A stretch of DNA of 64,000 nt from Boswellia sacra. Its lineage: Eukaryota; Streptophyta; Magnoliopsida; Sapindales; Burseraceae. Position 1 is the first letter of the stretch. The number at the start of each line of letters is the position of its first letter. The position numbers and the translations under genes were made by a program. Location of the stretch: the NCBI GenBank assembly GCA_013180625.2, contig SNVD02007141.1, positions 124,001-188,000 on the forward strand, in the 5' to 3' direction. Under the pieces are notes generated by a model. It saw nothing but the letters and a program-made list of their open reading frames with translations, did no database searches and had not been told where the DNA came from. Positions 12,865 to 24,574 of the stretch are shown here, in pieces.

Positions 12865-13504
12865 GAAGCAACACAAGGCCTCTCTCTTGTTTTCTCCATC
12901 ATATGTCTACCTCCTTTTGTAATTGGTCTTCCAACTTTTGCTTTTGATATAGTCCACTTTGACTAGGAAATTTGCTCTTTTGTTAGCATAACAGTCTTGA
13001 TTTTCATGTTTTATCTACTCCCAGAGAATGCGCTTTCACTTTATTATGTTTAGAAGATTGAACCGAGGCAATTATAACTTTTTTTTAACATCATCCAGAG
13101 TACTTTGATCATTTCCATTTCTTCATATTCATATGATATCTTTATCTACTTCCACATAAAGGTTTGGTTGACCACAGGATACATAAATTGGTGTACCTTA
13201 GATATTTTATGCCTATCAATTGAGTTGCCATACTAACCAGTTATTTCAAATAGAGGGACTTTGATCGACCAAGTAAGCTAACTTAGATATCACTCTTGGC
13301 AATCTATTCAAGTATTACATAGTCGCATCATAGGGACCAGATTGTCATCCATTATGCTAGCATTTTAAGAGGTGGTCACATATAACGAACTTGGTCAACG
13401 AGACACATTACGTAAAAACCTCACATGGCGAATTGTTAAAACAGTAGGTAATTTCACCTTAGGCGAGTCTTACAAGTCAAAAATATAAGGCGGTTATACC
13501 CCGG
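12865..13504. other. 3' part of the PF04195-type element, non-coding
   Basis: No open frame of note. The stretch carries further GATCGACCAAG and GGTTGACCA words like those elsewhere in the element and leads into the minisatellite. Confidence 0.4.
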
Positions 13505-14525
13505 GCATCATATACCATGTGGCTGCTTTATCACTTCAAATGGAGAGAATACACTAATATCTTGGTCGACCTATCACGTTACGATAGGAATTTTTCTGGT
13601 GAATTTGGGTAATAGTACCTCAGGCGCTGGATCACCTCTTCTGGTGAATTTGGGTAATTATACCTCGGGTGCCAGTCCGCCCTCTAACATTAAATCAAAT
13701 CTACCTTAGGCATCGTGTGCCCACAATTGGTCTAGCACTTTAAATGGAGAGAATAAGTAAGGGTCTTGGTCGACCCATCATGTTGTGCTAAAAAAATTTT
13801 CCTGGTGAATTCGATAATAGTACCTCGGGCGCCGGATTGCCGCTCCTGGTGAATTCGAGTAAGAGTACCTCAGGCGCTAATTCGCCCTTCCTGGTGAATT
13901 CTGGTAAAAGTACCTCGGGTGTCAGATCGCCGCTCCTGGTGAATTCGGGTAAGAGTACCTCGGGCGCCAGTTCGCCCTTCCTAGTGAATTCGGGTAAAAG
14001 TACCTCGGGCGTCAATTCACCTTTTAAGTTTTAGGCATCACGTGGCCGTGATTGCTCTAGTACTTTAAATGGAGAAAATAAGCAAAGGTCCTGGTCGACC
14101 TAACACATTGTGCTAGAAGTTTTTCCTAGTGAATTCGGGTAATAGCACCTTAGGTACCAGATCGCCGCTTCTGGTGAATTTGGGTAAGAGTACCTCGGGC
14201 GCCAGTTCGCCTTTTAAGTTTAGACATCATGTACCCATGATTGCTCTAGCACCCTAAATGGAGAAAATAAGTAAAGGTCCTAGTCGACCTAACACGTTGT
14301 GCTAGAAATTTTTCCTGGTGAATTCAGGTAATAGTACCTCGGGCGCTAGACCGCCACTCCTGGTGAATTTGGGTAAGAGTACCTCAGGCGCCAGTTCGCC
14401 TTCCCTGGTGAATTTGGGTAATAGTACCTCGGCCGCCAATTCACCCTTTAAGTTCAGGCATCACATGCCCTTAATTACACTAGCATTTCAAGTGGAGAAA
14501 TAAATCATGGTCCTAGTTGACCTAT
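13505..14525. repeat. 45-bp minisatellite in a higher-order array
   Basis: The core unit is about 45 bp (starts at 13801, 13845, 13890, 13935 and 13980) and is built on CCTGGTGAATTCGGGTAA, GAGTACCTCGGGCG and a CCAGTTCGCC tail. Groups of one to five units are separated by a ~90-bp spacer containing AAATGGAGA(G/A)AATAAG and TGGTCGACC, repeated about five times. Because 45 is divisible by three, open frames run on both strands with 15-residue periodicity; they are artefacts of the repeat rather than genes. Confidence 0.92.
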
Positions 14526-14561
14526 TATCTTGCATTGGAGATTTTATGGAGATCCTATGTC

Positions 14562-14906
14562 GGTCATCCTAATTTTTCATCCAACAACTACCTCCCCAAG
14601 TTCCCATACAAAACTTTAATTTTTATTAGAACTTGACTTTTTGGGAGGATAAATCTTAACTATGAAGAGCCCCCTCATTTAATGTTTTCCCGAAATTCAA
14701 AGGCACATTAGGAAGGTGGAGAGTTGTGTGATTTTCCATTTAGCCATCACTTGTTTCACAGCACCTAAAACTTTCCAATTCCAATTTCCCTTCTTCATAC
14801 AGACTTAGGAGAAACCTACAACTCTTTTCAATATTTCTTGTGTGAAAGCCATTCTAAACATGATTTAATTAATTCTTGAGCGTGAGTGCATCCAACTTGT
14901 TGCGCA
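14562..14906 (+). repeat. 345-bp direct repeat, copy 2
   Basis: Matches 8081-8425 base for base apart from scattered substitutions. At its right end the sequence leaves the first copy's continuation and enters the inverted copy of 9372-9505; the two overlap in CGCA, which looks like a microhomology junction. Confidence 0.9.
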
Positions 14907-15035
14907 CCGTTAATTTTCTACAAAACTCCTGAGTGCTAAATTCAACCTCTAGATCAACAAACCTCGCATGCGTGAAAGATTTAAAACCTGGAGAATTATT
15001 TTTAAAATCAGTTGGGGTGATCATGGCTGAAAGTG
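14903..15035 (-). repeat. ~133-bp inverted repeat, copy 2
   Basis: Reverse complement of 9372-9505, ending CTGAAAGTGA. It marks the right limit of recognisable element sequence; beyond it the DNA has no counterpart in 7.2-15 kb. Confidence 0.88.
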
Positions 15036-15040
15036 ACTTT

Positions 15041-17547
15041 TGGAGGAAAAGATGCGACTAGTTGTGAGGCGCGAACAAGTAGCACAAACACACATATAAA
15101 TGTAATAGCTAGCTTCCACAAGTGGATCAAAAGAGATGCTGTAACATACCTAAATATCTAGATACATGAAAGGCCTAAGTAAAAAGAGCAAATATCATTT
15201 GAAGCAAATTTAACAACCAAAAATGATAAATAAATAAGCTCTAAGGGTAGCTTTTAGTAGAGTTTAAAGTACTTGTTCAGCATTACACGATGGTTACTTG
15301 GCATTTTTAATTTCTTCCGTTTCTTTAAGTTCTCATCAATATAATGTAAGCATTTGGTCAATGCTTTTTGTTTGAACCAAGCCATTAGAAATTTTTTTTT
15401 AAAAAAAAAGATGCTTCTAGACAAGTAATCAAATTTGAAAGTTTATCCAAATGAGAAGCTTTAAGTTCTTAGCAAAATCTTGAGTCTGTTGGTGCAAGAC
15501 TTCAATTCCTCTATCATCTGAAGCATTCAACTCCAAAATCATGCTGTGGTATTGTGTTTCATAAAGCTTCAATTGTAGATTTGTTCTCGCTAGTCAGCCT
15601 ATCATCAATTCAACACTAGTAATTAACAAACAGAAACTCTAGAAAAAAGATAGAAAAAAAAAGAGGGAGAGAGATACTAGTTTCGAAAATGTCTGAGAGG
15701 CGTCGTCATTGAGGGAGTGACTAATCAGGAGGTGAGTTGGTGAAAATGACGACATTTTTGAAGTGGTCCTCATCTTCATCAATGTAATCGATTTGTCTCG
15801 TCAATGTCCTTCAGAGTAACCTCCTCCGTCATCTTTTTGTTGGGCGCCCCACCTCCCTCACTTTATACTTTTCATACTAACATACCAGATCTACAAATTT
15901 TTCTTAACTTCGAAACGTGATTTTCAATTTTTTTTTGGAGTTTGAGATTTTGATTTTGAGATTAAATGCGAACATATTTAGGGATTGGAATTAGAATGAA
16001 AGGATTAAACGGGTTCAATGAAAAAGAACAAGAGGGTTTTAAAGGATTAATTATTAAAAGAGAATTAATCTATCTTTCACTATTGACGACAGCATGATTA
16101 CTCGTCGCATAGAAAAAGAGTCTAATTTAAAGTTACCTGCAAGAGTCGACTGATTATTTTTTGTCTGAAGTCTGAATTTAACTTATTCTTATATTTTAAA
16201 TATTTTTATGATGTTTATTATTGTTTTTACTTAAGACTTAATTTAAGACATGTTCATATAAATGAAAATGTCTGAATCATTTATAATTCATCTAATTCTC
16301 TTAAATATTTTTATAAAATTTATTTATGACGAATTTGTATATAGTCTAATATTTTTTTGAACATTATTATTTATTTCTAATTTTATATTATGATTCTCTA
16401 TATATAATTTTAAATTTATTTTATGGTCATTTAACTTTTTTGTATATCAAATTCTTTTCAAAAAATAACTTTTTTACCCAATTATACACATTTTAATAAA
16501 TTAAATTCATAATAAATTTTAGTATGTAAAAATTTTTACTATGTGAAATAAAATCAAAAGTAAAAATAATATATATAAATAGGGATATATGTGCAGAATC
16601 ATTAGTTTTCAGACATTTCAATTCAGATATTAAAATTAGAAAACAAAATCATTTAGATTTTTATATTCAAACCTATTCAGATTTAAGTTTAATTCAACCT
16701 TATTCAGATTTAAGTTAAAAAAATAGTCGCTCCTAACTTTTTTTTTGAAAGAATTGGGAAAATAAACAAAATTACGTGGTATAGTAGTTGAAAATTTGAC
16801 TTATCTATGAAAATTTAATCGTCATGAGCCTTTTTCTTAATAAATTACTCTAATATCTTTAGTAAGTGCAAAAATTCATTTAGTTTGTCTGTGATTTTTA
16901 ATTTTAATTTTTAGGGTTTGATATGCTCAAAATCTTGGTTTGTAATTTTTTTTGGTTAAAAATTTTCTAATCTTTGAAATTGCTTAAAAAAATGAGTGAA
17001 TATTCTTGAAAAATGATTGGTTTCAATTAAAAATGATGAAGGTTGAAGACAAAGAGCATCAGATACAATTTCATCCAGCGTCGAGTGTTATCTAGTACTC
17101 TATCTAGTGTTTATCGAGTGTTCTATATGGTGTCTATCGAGTGTCGAGTGTCACTAGTGTCTGTTGTTTTTGTTTATTGTCTGATACAATATTTAAAAAA
17201 TGGTAGTGAGTAATTTCCAGAGAAAAAGAGTTATGAAATCTAAATTTTTCAAGAGTGGATCAATTATTTTAATTTGAACTCATTACCTTAATTTGGGACT
17301 TCTTTTTTTAATTTTTCTAACTTTTTTTGTAGTGATTGTGTAGTTTATTTATATTATTATTTAATGAAAAGCACACCTATTGTTCAACAAGATTCTTTCA
17401 TAGTCTTCTAAGGCACTTTTTTGGATACAAAAGGAAAAGATAAATTGCATGCACCTTTAGGGAGCGTGCACACGAGTCAATAAATTTTTACCTCTTATTG
17501 TGCTTCCGGAGGAGCAAGTATGGAAGAAGCCTGACCCACCAACATAG
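15041..17547. other. AT-rich spacer, no gene seen
   Basis: No coding or RNA gene recognised. At about 17080-17160 there is a degenerate short repeat of ATCGAGTGT / ATCTAGTGT words. Confidence 0.5.
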
Positions 17548-18045
17548 TATAGTGTTATTTCTTAAATTTTGAATTTATCATTTTGTAAGCATAGTAGGAA
17601 CCACTTGTGAAGGCTATTATTATTACTTATGTTAGTCTGTAAAATCACATGCTATACAGCTTAAATTCCCAATGAGCATTGTCTTTTTTTTTTTTTCTTT
17701 CTTTCTCCATAACATTTTGTACATAAAAATAAAGATGATAAGATAATTAATTAATTGAAATATGTTAGGAAGGCAAGGGTAGAGCAGCAATGTAGTGAAG
17801 GCAGGCCCATCTCCAATTTTCCCTTACCAGGTAATGGAATTGATATTTCATAATCACTATTCTCGCGCATTTGCTAGACATAATATATTGATTATGTTAA
17901 AGGTGAAATTTAACAAAAATCTAGAAAAAAAAAAATTCTTTTACTTTATTCATTGTTTTCTTTAATCTAGCTAGCTAGCTAAAGAGTTCAAGGGGCTTGA
18001 GTGAAAGGTGAAAAGATAGGCAACAACGAATTTGGCATTAGCCAG

Positions 18046-18117
<72 letters not shown>

Positions 18118-18165
18118 CTAATAGTCACACCACAAGTCATAGTCTTCCTTTAGTCATTGTTGTTC
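17548..18165 (+). repeat. ~0.6 kb direct repeat, copy A (copy B at 27085-27648)
   Basis: From AGTATAGTGTTATTTCTTAA to CTTCCTTTAGTCATTGTTG the sequence recurs in the same orientation 9.5 kb downstream with small indels. Shared landmarks include GGAACCACTTGTGAAGGC, TCTCCAATTTTCC, GAAATTTAACAAAAATCTA and GGCATTAGCCAGCT. This copy holds a (TA)33 tract where copy B has only CTATCTATATTTTC. Neither copy codes for anything I recognise, and the ends lack TG...CA, so they are not obvious LTRs. Confidence 0.85.
18049..18115. repeat. (TA)33 microsatellite
   Basis: Uninterrupted TA dinucleotide run inside direct-repeat copy A, absent at the corresponding place in copy B, so it expanded after the duplication. 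Confidence 0.97.
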
Positions 18166-18634
18166 ATAAATGATTCAAATAAAACAAAATAAAATAAAAA
18201 TACTTTTATGAAATTGTTTATATAGAGTAGACATAACTTTTTAATTAAGTTTAAGCGTTGTTCACAATCTATAAGAAATTAACCAGACACTTTATTTGCC
18301 TAAAGTCATTCTAATGTTGTGAGGGACTCTACTTCAAAATCTCTCATGGTTTTTAACTAGCCAAAGCTAAAAAGAAAAGGCAAAGAGAAGAGAAGAAGAA
18401 TGTCCTAGTGGCTAAGAAGATAAACACAAAGAATGATTGACAACTTAAAAGAAATTAAGTATGTCTATTATGAAGTAGTTGGCCATTAGAAAAGAAAATC
18501 TAAGTATACATAGGCTGAAAGAAGGCTAATAAAATGGTCCAACAAGGCCAAAAGGCCTAGTGACGGATAACTAAATTTGAGGGTGGACACAAAGGTGACA
18601 ATATCAACACATTGATTCTTTTAGTAATTAACTA
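18166..18634. other. Spacer, no gene seen
   Basis: Purine-rich on the plus strand, without an open frame or recognisable motif. It ends where the LTR element starts. Confidence 0.4.
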
Positions 18635-19462
18635 TGAAAGTGCAAAAATGTACCTCAAGTTAGACTGCGTCAATGACTCATTCTCATCTCCATTGCTCAA
18701 ATAGTGGCTTAATGAAAACAACAACACTTCTAGATCAATGGATCTCCACCAAAGTAAGGGGGTATAATTGAGAACAGAACTAAATCAAAGCAAATATTAA
18801 GATGTAATGAAAAGGTTGAAGAAGAAGAAGATCAAGAGAGTTCTAGAAGAGAGTTTTTGTGTATGTTCATTTGTTCTTGGCTGAATAACCTAGAGAGATG
18901 AATTTCCACTCTTTTCTTTGACATCTTGCCTTCATTCCTCCTTTCTAGGTCACTCGCGAGCTCCTTCCTTATCTTTGGCATCCCCTATTCTTGGATTACT
19001 TATAGTAGCTTATCTTCCTTTTTTTGGCTTCCTTTCTCCTTAAAACTTTGCCTCTAGCTCTTTATGATGTTTCCAGGTCCTATTCTCGTTGTTATCCATT
19101 GTATAAAATCCAGCCTTTCTTCTTTGTCCAGCACCCATGGTTTTTCTTCTCTGGTTTTTCTTCTGATTTTTCTCTCTTCACCCATTTCAAAATTTGAATA
19201 TCTTTTTATCTTTGTTTCTCTCCCACATGAAGCCACTTGCACTCATAAATGCTAGCAGGTTTTTGTCCTCTATCATTGACTTCCTTACTTATTTGTACTT
19301 TTTCAGCAAATAAAAGTAAGTGAATGGGCTGGTGCGCTGAATTTGAAGGCTAGGTTGGTTGAAATTTGGATAGGCCTCAATGAAGTTTGTATTCCAAGTT
19401 ATGACAAGACATCTTTGGGCTTTGTTTGGGTTTCAGTCTAGAGTAAAAATTATTTCCTTTCA
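18635..19462 (-). repeat. LTR (3' LTR in element orientation)
   Basis: 828 bp, TGAAAG...CTTTCA. It shares long blocks with 24575-25624, for example GGCTGAATAACCTAGAGAGA against GGCTGAATGACCTAGAGAGA, TTTCAAAATTTGAATATCTT, and TTTTTGTCCTCTATCATTGA. It has no insertion, unlike its partner. Confidence 0.85.
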
Positions 19463-19486
19463 TTTGTCCCTTTTTGTGTAAGGGCC
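19463..19486 (-). other. Polypurine tract candidate
   Basis: On the minus strand GGCCCTTACACAAAAAGGGA followed by CAAA runs directly into the LTR start TGAAAGG. A purine-rich stretch at this place is the expected plus-strand primer and supports minus orientation. Confidence 0.55.
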
Positions 19487-20829
19487 AAAGTTAGGCTCCG
19501 TTGGGCCTTGTGCAAAACAATTCCTTTGTCCAAGCCTCTTTTTCTTTCAAATTCCCAATCATAACTGCCTTGTACCTCGTACCCTAAAGTTTTACTGCAT
19601 GTTCCACTTTTTGCCCTTAAAGACCTATGTGGTAGTCGTTAAATGCTACTTTCCCTTGAAGTAGAGTTTGTCTAGTTTCCCTGTTCTAGACTGCTTCTCT
19701 CAACCAAGTGTCTCTTAATGTCTTCTCATTCCTATTGGAGAATGTTACCACTTTGCATTCTTCCATTTATTTACGTCCTTATCTAGTTGAAGGCATCCAA
19801 TATCTCTTTGTTGATTTCAAACTGCATCACCCCTAGTATTTCATTCCTCTGGTCTCATCCTCTTTTGGTGAGTGTTTTCCCTATTTTATTCATTAACCCC
19901 TATAGGCTAAATTCACAATGCCTTCTAAGCAACCTTTGATCAACTAACCCCTACATGATTTTTACTGTATACACCAAAGGGGGAAAGGCTAAGGAAGTAA
20001 CTGGCGTCTACTATAGGTCCCTTTTTACTCCTTCACCTTGGAGTCGATTCCTTCACCCTCTTGGGTCGTCGGTGCTCCTAGGGCCTATGTTTGCCGGTTT
20101 TCCAAATTTATATGGATTGGCAAAGTTCTATCCCAGTTTGGGCAATTAATTAATTTGTTTCTCCTATACATGAATGTTTTAGGCCTGCCTAGCCTCCTTC
20201 TGATTTAGGCTACCTGTAAATATGTTTCCCTTGTTCCCAAATGCTTGAGGCCTCCCGAGGCCTCCCCCTGATTTGACATTCTATATCATGTTTCCTTTCC
20301 TTGGATATACTATTAGTCTTTTCCCCCTTTCTTAGGTTACTAAATATGTTCCCTTCCTTTTTCTTTGTATGCGACTCTTATGATCGAGGCCATGGACCTC
20401 TCATAGAGGATAGCTAAATGTCGATGAATTGTCATTGTTCAACCATCGGGGAGTCGGGTTGGTGCTTAGGTTTCAACTACCAAAGATCTTAGTGGCAAGT
20501 CTGACTCCTATCCACCAATCAAAGTCAGAGCAAATCATGTTAAAGCTGCTTTTTCAAAGATCAAGTACACACAAGGAGTTTTTTTCTTGAAGGTTCTAAT
20601 GGCACTGAGCCATACCTTTTGGATCAAGATCAATGCTGCCATCACAACCTAAAACCTATGTAACATGATTGGTCTTACTGTAATGGTGGTAGTTTTTTTT
20701 TTTGGGTAATAGGATCTCCGATTTATTACTTAGGGTATCAAATCCATAGATCATTTTTTTTTTGCTAAAGACATAATGTTTATTATTTTCTTATATGAAT
20801 TTTCATTTCTACACTGAACTATTCTCTCT

Positions 20830-22815
20830 TATTAAGTTAGTTTGCCTTGCATAAGAGAGGCGCCTACCAACTTTTTTATTTGCTCTGCACTTGACTATTT
20901 CTGTATCAATTTTTGTTATTCATATAATTGTCTAAAGTTAGGTTGCTCTGCACAAGAGAGACACTTGCCAACTTTGTTCTTTATATAATTGTCTTTCTAT
21001 TTGATATGCTTTACAAAAGATAGCACCTACCAATTTCTTTTGTTCATGTATCTGATTCGAAAGTAACCTTTCCAAGGTGTCCGCCAACTTTATTATTTGT
21101 TTTGTATGTCAATGCTCCTAAATTGGATTAGCCCTACGAAAGAGCACTCACTAACTTTGATTGTTCATTTAATAGTATTTGGGGTTAGGGGGTTTCCGCC
21201 CCTTTGTTATTCATATGAATGTCCCATGGTTGGGTTTCCTCTACAGAAAACAGCACTTACCCGCTTATGTTCTTATTTAGCTACCGTGAGAAAAGGTTTG
21301 CCCTGCATAAGGAAGGCTCTTACCAAGTTTTGTCATTCATTTGTTTATCAGTAGCTTGCCCTTTATAAGTGAAGCACTTATCTACCCTTAATGTTTATTC
21401 TCAGGGGTTGTATTACCCTATACAAGAGCACACACCTATTCTTGCTATTCTAAGGTGTTAAGCTTGCCTAGTACAAGCGCACAAGCCTACCCTCACTGTT
21501 TTCAGGATGGGTTAGCTGCCCCATATAAGAGAATATGCTTATAATTGCTGCTTTTAGGGCTTAGGTTACCCCATACAAGAGCACAGGCCCATCTTCATTG
21601 TTCTTAAGGATCAGGCTTGCTATTAGCATAGTCCTATCCCTAAGGGTCAAGCTTGCTGTTAGCATTATCGTATTCTTTTTTCTTTCAAAGGTTAGGTTTA
21701 CCCCTAGCGTCGTCCTCCTCTTTTCCTTCTATTATCTATTTAAATGTTAGGTTTCCCCTGCATAGGTAGCACCTTCCAACCTTTACTGCTTTGTCACTTG
21801 TTTTGGGGCTAGGTTTGCTCCTCAGAGAGAGACACCAAATACCTTTTTTTATGCAAAAAACCTTTTTTGGACCAGATTGCAAGGCCCAAATTTGTCATGC
21901 ACAACAACATAGGCCTACCCTTTATTGTTCTCGAGGGTTAGGTTTGCCATATACAAGAATGCAAGCCTACCTTACTATTCTTAAAGGTTAGGTCACCCTA
22001 TTCAAAAGCATAGTCCTATATTTCTTGATTCATGGATTAGGCTCACTCATGTGCAAGGCCTACCCTTTTTGGTTATGTATCAGACTTGTTCAATATATAA
22101 GGCCTACCCTTTTTATGGATTAGACTTACTTTAAGTGTTGTCCTACCCTTTCTACTTTATTAGAGGTTATATTGCTCTAATAGGAGTATTGTCTTACCTT
22201 TTATGGTCTGCTAGGGGTTCAACTACTCCAAGAGAAGCATCATCCTACCCTTTATGTTCTGTTAGGGGTTAGGCCATTCCAATGAGAGCATGGTCTTACT
22301 CTATTTATTCTATTAGGGGTTACGTTGCTTCAAGGGGAATGTTGTCTTACCTCGTCTACTCTATTAGGGGTTAGGCCGCTCCAAGCATTGCCCTACCCTT
22401 TCTGTTCTTAAGGGTTTAGCTACCCTATATAAGAGAACAGTCTTTTATACTTGTTGTTCTCAAGGTAAAGCTATCTTATACAAAAGCATAGCCCTTACCC
22501 TTTTTGTTCTCAGGGGTAGGGCCACCCTATACAAAAACACAGTTCTTACCTTTTCTATTCTCAAGGGTAGGGCTGACCTACACAAGAGTTTAGTCTTCTA
22601 CCCTTGCTATTCTCAAAGGTAAGGATGCATTACATAAGAGTATAATCCTCTACCTTTTATGTTCTCAAGGGTAGCCATCCTATACAAAAGCATAGTCCTA
22701 CCCTTGTTGTTCTCAAGTGTAGGGTCGCCCTATACAATAGCATAATCCTCTATCCTTGCTATTCTCAAAGGTAAGGCTGCCGCCCTAGATAAGAGCACAA
22801 TCCTTAACCTTTCTA
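20830..22815. repeat. ~2 kb degenerate tandem array (~50-bp unit) inside the LTR element
   Basis: Units of about 48-60 bp repeat with much variation. The last seven or so units, from about 22440, are the clearest and each carry TTCTCAAGGGTAGGG, a CC(T/C)ATACAAGAGCA-like middle and a CCTACCCTT end. Earlier units keep the TAGGTTTGCC / TACAAGAGCAC pattern. There are roughly 35 copies by eye. The array has no long open frame on either strand and sits where pol would be expected. Confidence 0.8.
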
Positions 22816-23339
22816 TTCTGGCGTTGGAATGGGCATGAAGTCAATAGTACAAAAAATAATTAATTAGAAAATAATTTCATACAATTTTTCTACAAAAAGT
22901 TTTGTTTCATTCCTCTTATTGCTTTAAGGCATATCTTAGCCATTTAGGGTTACAGTTATGAGCACTCAAAAGGTTTTACATATAATTTCCCAGGTTACAG
23001 TTATTCAAAAACTTCATTTATAACTCCCCTAAGCTATAGTACATGCATCCCCATATAAAGTATAGTATTTTTCAAGTTGAAAGTGTTACAAGGTTTAGGA
23101 ATTTGCTTACAGTCCAACATGACTAAGAGGTAAGATCCTCTATCCAAGCATTCTTGCTTTGCTAAGATCCTTCCCAATTTACTTTTGTTTTGGTTACCAC
23201 CATCTGCTCTGGTTGAGCCCCTACCCACATAGCTTGGTTTCTCACATGTGGTCCATAGACGTTGTAGTTATATTTGTCCTTGCTAATGCCTAAGTTCTTT
23301 TGGCTCTTCTGCCACATATCCAACTAACACCCTTTTTCT

Positions 23340-24527
23340 GATCATAATCTTTATTTGGAATCTGAGATTTCTACAATCCTTTATCAAGTGCCCATAGGCT
23401 CCATAGAAGTCGCAATATACACTCTTGTCCTGGTCAACCCCTTCCAACGAAGGTTTAGGTGTTTTAAAAATGTCTCTGTTTTTCTTTTCCTGCCAAACTT
23501 CTATAATTGAAGTCTTTATTGATATTCACGAGAATTCTAGTCTTTGCCTATGTAGCCTCTGTTGCTTTTGTTTTCCTCCTTCAAGTTTTATTCCCAATCT
23601 CTTTTGTCCTACAAGTAGCTGTTTCAAGTTGCATTCCCTTTTTGCTTCAGAGGTGTCCCATGTTGTTGGGTAGATTCCTTTTCTTTCAAGCGAATCCACC
23701 CCTTTACCTCAACTCAGATCTCTTTTATCGTACTAATGTCTTTTTGAATCAAATACTAGTGGAACTTGGTTCCTTTTTTCCCTTCACTTTTGAAGGCTTC
23801 AACTGCCACCTTTAAGTATTAGTGTTTCACCTAGCTTAGCTTGGTCTTAAACCTTATTAGAAACTCCCCCGGTTTCTCCCCTTCTACTTGCTTCAAAATA
23901 AAGATTTGTGATAGTTCTTGGTTGTCTGTAGATGGAGATTTCCTCTAGATCGCCATTTCTATCAAATGGTTTTAAGGCTGGCATAGCAAACTTCTTGATT
24001 TTGGCACACTGTTACCATTGTTCATGAAGGGTGTTTGGTTGGTTTTTTGGGCTGTAATAGGGTTAGTTGTAGTGAGGTTTTTCATCTTATCCTCTGCCAT
24101 GTGATTAACTTCCTCTATAACCATACCAAGCACTTCTGGGTTTAGGTCTAATGGTTATCTCTATTAGGGTTAAATGCTGTGTTTAGGTTTGGGTTAGTAT
24201 TTAATCTTGATTACCTCCACCCTTTTTTACTTCTTGACTGGCAGTGAAAGGAGCTCTTTTATGCCAAGTAGAACTTTCTGCTACATCATCTCCTCCTCTT
24301 CCAACATTCCCTCTTCCTTCCTTCCTTTTACGAAGTTCTCTATTTTCTTTTTTGGCCTCCTCCAAGTATTTTTTCAAGTCTACAACTGTAGAGTTAGTTC
24401 TTGCATGACTCCAATCTGGCTGAGACATTTCTTCTCCGAAAGAAAATTCTTGAGCAACTTTTCCTCCCTCTTTTGAAGTGTTTTGTGTAGAGACCACCAT
24501 TTTTTCACGAAGCTGAGAGTGAAACAT
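23340..24527 (-). pseudogene. gag remnant of the minus-strand LTR element
   Basis: An open stretch from an ATG at 24527 reads 108 residues with a charged, coiled-coil-like segment (VVDLKKYLEEAKKENRELRK) typical of the N-terminal region of plant Ty3 gag, then meets a stop at about 24201. Further along the same strand, near 23375-23440, the translation reads VYCDFYGAYGHLIKDC, matching the Cys/His-containing C-terminal motif of such gags (CxxxxxxGHxxxxC). The intervening sequence is too damaged to follow in one frame. No protease or pol follows. Confidence 0.65.
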
Positions 24528-24547
24528 TGCTTTGTGTTTTACAACTC

Positions 24548-24574
24548 TCCTTAGATTCCACAGATGACACTAGT
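24548..24574 (-). other. Primer-binding-site-like sequence
   Basis: Immediately inside the right LTR the minus strand reads AGTGTCATCTGTGGAATC, resembling the TGG-GCC-GTCTGTGGGAA-type primer sites of plant Ty3 elements but with several differences. Its position just before gag supports the call. Confidence 0.45.

Noticed and set aside
13788..14034. Open frames on both strands encoding 15-residue repeats
   Set aside because: They follow from a 45-bp repeat unit (a multiple of three); no start context, splice signal or family match.
18634..18635. Target-site duplication for the 18635-25624 LTR element
   Set aside because: Flanking pentamers AACTA and AAGTG do not match; not claimed.
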